Shown: one piece after another, positions 6,243-9,975 of the stretch
Layout: every line of letters starts with the position of its first letter
Position numbering within the stretch: the first letter of the stretch is position 1
Assembly (NCBI GenBank): GCA_964649675.1
Contig: CAZYPX010000068.1
Span: 1 to 9,975 of the forward strand
Reading direction: 5' to 3'
From: CAZVCG01 sp964649675
GTDB taxonomy: Bacteria; Pseudomonadota; Alphaproteobacteria; UBA9219
Length of the DNA: 9,975 nt
The notes under the pieces: generated by a model
What the model saw: only the letters and a program-made list of their open reading frames with translations
What the model was told of the DNA's origin: nothing
Databases searched by the model: none
Made by a program: the position numbers and the translations under genes

Positions 6243-7364
6243 CTATGACCAGGATGCGCCCGTCGCCGTTTTTTTCTCGACCTGCAAAAGCTTGCCAAGC
6301 ATACGCAGGATGTCCTGCAAATTCGGCCACGGCAGCTTGCGCCCAGCAAAGCGCGACGACATAACGTCCCAGCAGTAGATGGCGTGGTTGGTTCGCCCCA
6401 GACAATTGCCGAGATCCCAGTAAATCTTGTTGCTGTTCCTCAGGAAGTTGAGAAAACCGGATGAACTCGTTCGGTGCTTGAACATTTTGTCGTAGCTGTC
6501 CTGATAATCACGCACGTAGTCTTCTGCTTTTTGCCATTCCGTCCGCAGCTGCTCTTTCACCGAAGAAACGATGTTTTGCATTTCTTTGGCTTCGACATTC
6601 GGGATTCCGGCAGGAGGCGTGTCATTTTCCTTCAACCAACGCACCATCTCGACAAGTTGTTTCTGCTCGCGCTCATAGCGGAAGGAGTAATACACGATAC
6701 CGCGCCAGGACGAAAAAATGTCAAGCGCTTCTCCTTCCGGCAGGCGAAACGCTTGGATCATGGGCTTAAGAGCCTCCATGTCCCGCGCCTCCCACATCTT
6801 GTCGATCAGAAGGCGAGCCTTTTCGTCGGAAGACATCACTTCAGGAAACGCAGCCTTAACCAAAGGCTCAAAGCGCAAAAGCATGAAGGTTTCAATTTCT
6901 TCCCACGCAGCCTGACTGACCTCGAAATAATCTTCGTTCACCGTCATTTTATAGCGAAGGAAAATGTCCTTGAGCAGAAAGGGGTCGAGCGACGGAAGCT
7001 TGTCGAGAATGCGCAGAACCTTGATGTCTTCCGCGAGAGCGTCTTTCGTCACGGCATTTTCGCCGTATTGGCCAAGAATGGCGGACTCCAAATGCTTATC
7101 ATGTATAAAGATGGTTCGCCCGCCTTCATAGATAGTGGGATCGTTGAATGGAAAATAAATCTTGGTGCCGACAGGCGGCGCGCCTCCACGCCGATCGTCT
7201 TCCGGCGTCGCGTCCTTGATGAGAACCGTGTTGTTAAGCGGCTTGTTGCGAAAGAACAAAGGCGCATCGGGATCTTTCGCCCTCACCCTTTTCGTCATCT
7301 CGTTACAGTTGAACACGCGCGGAGACCCGACATCAAGCATAGGTTTAAGGTATTTGTTTTCCAT
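6243..7364 (-). CDS. Protein of unknown function, 373 residues
   Basis: I do not recognise this protein. The ATG at 7364 gives MENKYLKPMLDVGSPRVFNC; an in-frame TTG at 7400 would add 12 basic residues, and neither has a good ribosome-binding site. There is no signal peptide or membrane segment, so it is probably cytoplasmic. The N-terminal third is polar with a likely beta segment (GTKIYFPFNDPTIYEGGRTI, about 67-86). From about residue 110 it is mostly helical and rich in Glu, Lys, Trp and Tyr, with stretches such as SLDPFLLKDIFLRYKMTVNE (125-144) and a charged helix around EQLRTEWQKAEDYVRDYQDS (271-290). Near the end, CLGRTNHAIYCWD (321-333) has two Cys and a His, too little to claim metal binding. 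The frame is long, undisrupted and coded like its neighbours. It sits upstream of the ydbH operon on the same strand, 139 bp away, without evidence of a shared function. Confidence 0.8.
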   Translation of the reverse strand: MENKYLKPMLDVGSPRVFNCNEMTKRVRAKDPDAPLFFRNKPLNNTVLIKDATPEDDRRGGAPPVGTKIYFPFNDPTIYEGGRTIFIHDKHLESAILGQYGENAVTKDALAEDIKVLRILDKLPSLDPFLLKDIFLRYKMTVNEDYFEVSQAAWEEIETFMLLRFEPLVKAAFPEVMSSDEKARLLIDKMWEARDMEALKPMIQAFRLPEGEALDIFSSWRGIVYYSFRYEREQKQLVEMVRWLKENDTPPAGIPNVEAKEMQNIVSSVKEQLRTEWQKAEDYVRDYQDSYDKMFKHRTSSSGFLNFLRNSNKIYWDLGNCLGRTNHAIYCWDVMSSRFAGRKLPWPNLQDILRMLGKLLQVEKKTATGASWS

Positions 7365-7454
7365 GCGATACGTTCGCGCTTGGTGGCGCGCCTTTTTCAA
7401 GGAAGGTTACAGGCCATACCCATATAACATTCCCTTGTATTAATTAACGAATCC

Positions 7455-7655
7455 TTAGTCGGCCCATAAAAACCGTATAATTTCCGGCTTTTTCCGAGTT
7501 GAAGGCTTGTTTTCTCCCATCGGATAACCCAAAACGATCGAAGCGTAAGCGCGATAGTCGGCTGGAACGCCAAGCTCGTCCTTCCAAAGGGTGGCGTTGA
7601 ACAGTTCCGTGGCAAGGCCGCTTTTTGAACCTTCTTTTATCACTAAGCTTGCCAA
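7455..7655 (-). pseudogene. C-terminal remnant of a nitroreductase-family gene
   Basis: A short minus-strand frame (up to 66 residues from a TTG, open for about 6 more codons before a stop) reads DELGVPADYRAYASIVLGYP and then ENKPSTRKKPEIIRFLWAD at its end. Nitroreductase-family FMN oxidoreductases characteristically finish with a LG(I/V)P..Y...A.I.LGYP segment followed by an RKP motif and a terminal aromatic stretch, which this resembles well. The flavin-binding N-terminal two thirds are absent: the minus-strand sequence from 7656 to 7769 gives no matching translation in any frame I read, and the M23 gene begins beyond it. I infer a decayed or deletion-truncated gene. It lies in the 405-bp space between the 373-residue protein and the M23 gene; nothing else clear was found there. 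A real small gene is the alternative. Confidence 0.5.
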
Positions 7656-7769
7656 TTGATACGCACCCCTTGGTTAATACGCCGTTTCACCCTTTGCGCT
7701 ATGCAAACGCGTCTTTGTCTGCTTTAATCTCATCATTATTACGGATTTTTATTTTTTGAGTTGTTTTTA

Positions 7770-9101
7770 ATGGGCTTTTTGAAAAGAAACATTTCAAAGA
7801 TCTTTTCTGCCTTTTCTGGGAAATCTTTCCCTGCGCTTTTGCTTTCCTCACTTTTTTTCTTTTTCCCCAACGTCGCCAAGGCCTCAGCCTCGCTGGAGAC
7901 AAATCGCCCCACTCCTGTAGCGGAGCAATTCTCCCGTGCCAAAAAGGAAACAACTCCAAAAAAAACGGGGAAAACAAAAGCCACGGCAAGAAAGAAAAAA
8001 CGCGCCGTTTACAAAAATCAGCCGACAGGAAGACCGTACAAAAGAAAAGCGCCCACAAAAAAAAGCAGCGCGACAACGTCGCGACCCGAAAAAAAGCATC
8101 TTCAGGCTATAATTGAGAAAGCGTACAAAGAATTGGTCGCCATGCGGGAAGAGGACGAAAAAAGGTTAAGTGCACAATTCCACGACGCGACCCCCGTTGC
8201 CCTCGAAAAAGCTCCGCCAAACACAATAACGGAGACTCCTGCCGATCAAAGACGCCAGCATCCCCTCGCAGATCTGCTCGCACCAAGGCCTGCTCAAAAT
8301 ACATGGGGCAAATCGGCTCACAAAACAGAAGCCCTTTCCTCTGCCAATTACCTTGCCGAGTTCAAAACGCCTTTCGATCCATCCCGTTTCCTTTCTGACT
8401 TCAACGCTTTGCCCGGGGGGGCCCGCATGATAAAAGGCGGCCGTTTCGGATCCACGCGCGACAAGGGCAACCGGATACATATCGGCAACGATGTCGCCAT
8501 GAGGCAAGGTTCGGCTTTCTTTCCACTGCATAGCGGCAAGGTAAGCGAACGCCACATCTCGGGCATAGGCTTTTTTCCGGTCGTCACCTACAGCGATTAT
8601 TTTTACACGGAATACCTTCATACGCGCACGAAGGCGGACCTAAAATCCAGTTTCGTAACATCGGACGAAATTCTTGGGCATGTAGCTCCGAAAGATCGCA
8701 AATCTACTGGACCGCATGTCCATGTGCAGGGCTTTCTCGTCGTCAGTGGCAAGCGCAAGGTTTTAAATCTTGCCCTTATGGACTGGATCGGATTTCGGCG
8801 GGCCGAAAAGGCCTTGGGGCGCTTGCTCACAGCCCATGAAATTCTCGTCTTTTACGAAAAGGGCCGCGCTTATGACGAAGCTTCGCGTAAACGTCTTATG
8901 TCTACGCTTGTTTACGGCGCGCAAACCTTGGTGATGTCTGCAGAGAGAAACCAAACCATTCATGAAATTCTTGGCCTGGCCGGAAACAACTACGCCCCGA
9001 AACGCGGCGACATTTTCGTAAAAAGAGTTTCCCGAAAACTCTTGGCCAAGCAAGCCGAACAGGCCCACAGGGACAGGTTCGCCCTGGCACGTCTCCCATA
9101 G
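7770..9101 (+). CDS. Exported M23-family peptidoglycan endopeptidase
   Basis: This 443-residue protein has a signal peptide (hydrophobic core PALLLSSLFFFFPNVA, 21-36; probable cleavage after ASA at 38-40). A lysine/arginine/threonine-rich low-complexity linker (about 57-110) and a short charged helix (111-137) follow. The M23 (LytM) metallopeptidase domain spans about 215-335, with Zn/catalytic motifs HIGND (His237, Asp241), YLH (His284) and GPHVHVQ (His316, His318). All expected residues are present, so it should be an active zinc endopeptidase cutting cross-link peptides in the periplasm. A C-terminal extension of about 105 residues follows, containing MDWIGFRRAEKALGRLL, which I cannot assign. 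ATG 7770 is chosen over the TTG at 7761; the ribosome-binding site is weak (TTGAG, about 9 bases upstream). It stands alone, divergent from the remnant gene to its left. Confidence 0.85.
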   Translation: MGFLKRNISKIFSAFSGKSFPALLLSSLFFFFPNVAKASASLETNRPTPVAEQFSRAKKETTPKKTGKTKATARKKKRAVYKNQPTGRPYKRKAPTKKSSATTSRPEKKHLQAIIEKAYKELVAMREEDEKRLSAQFHDATPVALEKAPPNTITETPADQRRQHPLADLLAPRPAQNTWGKSAHKTEALSSANYLAEFKTPFDPSRFLSDFNALPGGARMIKGGRFGSTRDKGNRIHIGNDVAMRQGSAFFPLHSGKVSERHISGIGFFPVVTYSDYFYTEYLHTRTKADLKSSFVTSDEILGHVAPKDRKSTGPHVHVQGFLVVSGKRKVLNLALMDWIGFRRAEKALGRLLTAHEILVFYEKGRAYDEASRKRLMSTLVYGAQTLVMSAERNQTIHEILGLAGNNYAPKRGDIFVKRVSRKLLAKQAEQAHRDRFALARLP

Positions 9102-9251
9102 CCGTGAGGCTTGGACATCGAGGGACATTGCTTTCGCAACATCCGACCGCCGCCTCCCGGCCCTAGGGTTCGAAAGGCAGCGTTGTGACGGCAACGCCAA
9201 CACCGGTTAAAGCCGAAAGGGAAAAGCTGATATGCACGTTAGTGCGCCGGA

Positions 9252-9324
9252 GTGTGGGGCACAAAGTGTGCGACACAACTCGCAACTTGCGCAGAGCTTT
9301 TTTGAACGCGCCTGTGTCGCACAC
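9252..9324. repeat. Three operator-like GTGTGnGnCACA sites
   Basis: GTGTGGGGCACA (9252-9263) and GTGTGCGACACA (9266-9277) are direct copies with 10/12 identity and a 14-bp period. TGTGTCGCACAC (9313-9324) is the exact reverse complement of the second. Each copy is itself near-palindromic (GTGT/ACAC or TGTG/CACA around a 3-bp centre), as expected for a dimeric DNA-binding protein. The perfect 12-bp inverted pair could also form a stem with a 35-nt loop. No flanking T-tract supports a terminator. Confidence 0.6.
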
Positions 9325-9419
9325 GTTTCGCGAGGTCATAGGAGCAATAGCGGGCGAGAAAACAGGTCAATCAAACCCACGATTGTCTCTCAAAATACCA
9401 GCATGTTTCACACCGTTTA

Positions 9420-9440
9420 TTAGGCAAAAGTTAGGCAAAA
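9420..9440. repeat. Tandem TTAGGCAAAA direct repeat
   Basis: TTAGGCAAAA occurs at 9420-9429 and again at 9431-9440, an 11-bp period with a single G between. On the minus strand it lies at and just beyond the T-tract of the tRNA terminator. Function unknown; the near-helical spacing would suit two adjacent protein contacts, but two copies may be chance duplication. Confidence 0.55.
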
Positions 9441-9469
9441 AATGAAAATAGCCCGTCTTAAACGGGCTA
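9437..9469 (-). terminator. Rho-independent terminator of tRNA-Glu
   Basis: On the minus strand, 15 bases after the encoded CCA end, TAGCCCGT and ACGGGCTA form a perfect 8-bp stem (9449-9456 with 9462-9469) around a 5-nt loop. It is followed by TTTTCATTTTTT. This is a textbook intrinsic terminator correctly placed and oriented for the tRNA. Confidence 0.85.
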
Positions 9470-9484
9470 ACTCATTGAAATCAC

Positions 9485-9560
9485 TGGCGTCCCCTACGGG
9501 ATTCGAACCCGTGTCACCACCGTGAAAGGGTGGTGTCCTAGGCCTCTAGACGAAGGGGAC
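9485..9560 (-). tRNA. tRNA-Glu (anticodon UUC)
   Basis: The 76-nt minus-strand sequence folds as a complete cloverleaf. The acceptor stem GTCCCCT pairs with AGGGGAC. The anticodon arm is CCACC-CTTTCAC-GGTGG with anticodon TTC (complement of 9524-9526), which reads GAA and GAG. The T arm is ACGGG-TTCGAAT-CCCGT, and the discriminator base G is followed by an encoded CCA (9485-9487). It is a single transcription unit with its own terminator. tRNA 3' ends are common integration targets, but no integrase gene or duplicated tRNA end is present in the window. Confidence 0.97.
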
Positions 9561-9577
9561 ACTCGACAGGAGGCTAT

Positions 9578-9583
9578 ATTTTA
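9578..9583 (-). promoter_or_regulatory. Possible -10 element of the tRNA-Glu promoter
   Basis: TAAAAT (minus strand) lies 17 bases upstream of the mature tRNA 5' end, a good distance for a start site with a leader of about 10 nt, and matches the -10 consensus at 5/6. No recognisable -35 hexamer precedes it at 16-18 bp. Confidence 0.35.
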
Positions 9584-9655
9584 CCCACGCCTCGCGCACT
9601 GGCGACTGATAAACGGGCTCCCTCCATAAATCAACCGGAAAATGGCTCTCTTGGG

Positions 9656-9694
9656 CCTTAAAAGCTCTTAAATATCCTTAAACATCCTAAACAT
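9656..9694. repeat. TTAAA motifs repeated every 10 bp upstream of the last gene
   Basis: CCTTAAAAGC, TCTTAAATAT, CCTTAAACAT and the 9-base CCTAAACAT follow one another without gaps, so TTAAA occurs at 9658, 9668 and 9678 in exact 10-bp phase, with a degenerate fourth unit. Such phasing puts every TTAA on the same face of the helix, consistent with curved DNA or with a protein binding cooperatively. It lies about 120 bp before the ATG at 9817. Confidence 0.55.
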
Positions 9695-9726
9695 TGCGGC
9701 TCTTCTGTGCTTATCGCCCCTTTTCG

Positions 9727-9789
9727 AAGTTAAAATAGCGTACTTTTGCGCCTCTTTACAGGCGCGCGCTTTATTTTAACTTATTTTTT
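9727..9789 (+). promoter_or_regulatory. Nested inverted repeat with T-tract: terminator or attenuator-like
   Basis: AAGTTAAAATA (9727-9737) and TATTTTAACTT (9772-9782) are perfect 11-bp reverse complements. Inside them GCGCCT (9748-9753) and AGGCGC (9760-9765) form a second perfect 6-bp stem with a 6-nt loop. Six T (9784-9789) follow on the + strand, 27 bases before the start codon of the last gene. No gene on the + strand obviously needs terminating here, so a leader attenuator or an operator is possible; an intrinsic terminator for upstream transcription is the simple alternative. Confidence 0.5.
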
Positions 9790-9816
9790 CCCCTCTTGGG
9801 CTAGGCTCCTTGCGTC

Positions 9817-9954
9817 ATGTTGCAGCAATCCGCCCAAAAGACCGCCGACAGGCCTGCCCAAACGCTCACGCTGGAAAAACGCGTCGACATCTATCCCGAC
9901 ATCCCTTTGCCCGACTACGACACCCCCTCGGGCAAAGCCTATGCTTTTTTTTTT
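9817..9954 (+). CDS. N-terminal fragment of an unidentified protein, cut by the contig end
   Basis: The frame opens at ATG 9817 and is still open at the right edge, but bases from 9955 are adapter and the preceding T-run is suspect. The trustworthy part is about 43 residues: MLQQSAQKTADRPAQTLTLE, then KRVDIYPDIPLPDYDTPSGK and AYA. There is no signal peptide. The proline/aspartate-rich segment YPDIPLPDYDTPSGKAYA looks like a conserved N-terminal motif, but I cannot assign a family. Only a weak TAGG lies upstream as a ribosome-binding site. The repeat-rich 256-bp upstream region suggests regulated expression. Confidence 0.5.
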
Positions 9955-9975
9955 AATGATACGGCGACCACCGAG
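9955..9975 (+). other. Illumina P5 adapter sequence at contig end
   Basis: The last 21 bases, beginning AATGATACGGCGACC and ending CACCGAG, are identical to the first 21 bases of the Illumina P5 flow-cell adapter. They follow a run of ten T (9945-9954), a pattern often seen with adapter-contaminated contig ends. Translated in the frame of the last gene they give the NDTATTE peptide familiar as an adapter artefact in protein databases. This is not genomic sequence. Confidence 0.97.

Larger units (their letters stand above)
9102..9484. other. 383-bp intergenic region without a convincing gene
   Basis: Between the M23 peptidase and the tRNA there is no frame I trust. The region holds three GTGTG..CACA palindromic sites (9252-9324), a tandem TTAGGCAAAA repeat (9420-9440) and the tRNA terminator (9437-9469), each listed separately. 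No terminator with a T-tract is visible directly after the M23 gene; AGCC/GGCT just past its stop is only a 4-bp hairpin. Confidence 0.7.

Noticed and set aside
6474..7427. 317-codon + strand frame opposite the 373-residue unknown protein
   Set aside because: I considered which strand is real. The minus-strand protein has balanced composition with acidic and aromatic residues, whereas the + frame is overloaded with Arg, His, Phe and Val as antisense frames usually are. The minus strand also fits the local gene direction.
9185..9445. 86-codon + strand frame from a GTG between the M23 gene and the tRNA
   Set aside because: It runs through the palindromic repeats, the tandem TTAGGCAAAA repeat and the T-tract side of the tRNA terminator, has no clear ribosome-binding site and resembles no family. 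The second half looks like translated non-coding sequence.
9485..9560. tRNA-Glu as the attachment site of a resident genomic island
   Set aside because: No integrase, excisionase or duplicated tRNA 3' end is visible on either side, so only a lost or distant element could be argued.
1..9975. CRISPR array, insertion sequence, toxin-antitoxin pair or anti-phage system
   Set aside because: No regularly spaced long repeats, no transposase motifs or terminal inverted repeats, and no small paired genes of known toxin or antitoxin type were seen on either strand.

Overview
The window reads as a chromosomal contig of a moderately GC-rich Gram-negative bacterium, most likely an alphaproteobacterium. 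The main reason is the order lptB - rpoN - long-form hpf - ptsN, together with a ydbH-ynbE-ydbL outer-membrane lipid module. No 16S gene or other strong taxonomic marker is present. The contig starts inside lptB. It ends in 21 bases identical to the start of the Illumina P5 adapter, so the right edge is a library artefact and not genome.

Layout. Bases 2-3037 (+ strand) hold the end of lptB, then rpoN (sigma-54), a 281-bp spacer with terminator-like and promoter-like signals, long-form hpf (ribosome hibernation) and ptsN (EIIA-Ntr) close behind it. Converging on ptsN from the minus strand is a PfkB-family sugar/nucleoside kinase (3049-4092) with a plausible promoter of its own. Upstream of it on the same strand lies a tightly packed operon: an unusually short ydbH homologue, ynbE (14-bp overlap) and ydbL (strong Shine-Dalgarno). 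Its products are predicted to form a periplasm-spanning lipid-transport bridge. Next on the minus strand are a 373-residue protein I do not recognise and a short 3' remnant that looks like the C-terminus of a nitroreductase.

Bases 7770-9101 (+) encode an exported M23-family peptidoglycan endopeptidase with a lysine-rich linker and a C-terminal extension. The 383-bp space after it carries three GTGTG..CACA palindromic sites, a tandem TTAGGCAAAA repeat and a rho-independent terminator serving tRNA-Glu(UUC) on the minus strand. After the tRNA come TTAA motifs repeated every 10 bp, and then a nested inverted repeat followed by a T-tract. These sit just before the start codon of a last gene that is cut off by the contig end.

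Functionally the window mixes nitrogen/PTS-linked global regulation (rpoN, ptsN), stationary-phase ribosome protection (hpf) and envelope biogenesis (lptB, ydbH-ynbE-ydbL, M23 peptidase). I see no defence system, CRISPR array, transposase, integrase or biosynthetic cluster. The least explained parts are the short YdbH, the unrecognised 373-residue protein and the structured non-coding DNA flanking the tRNA.
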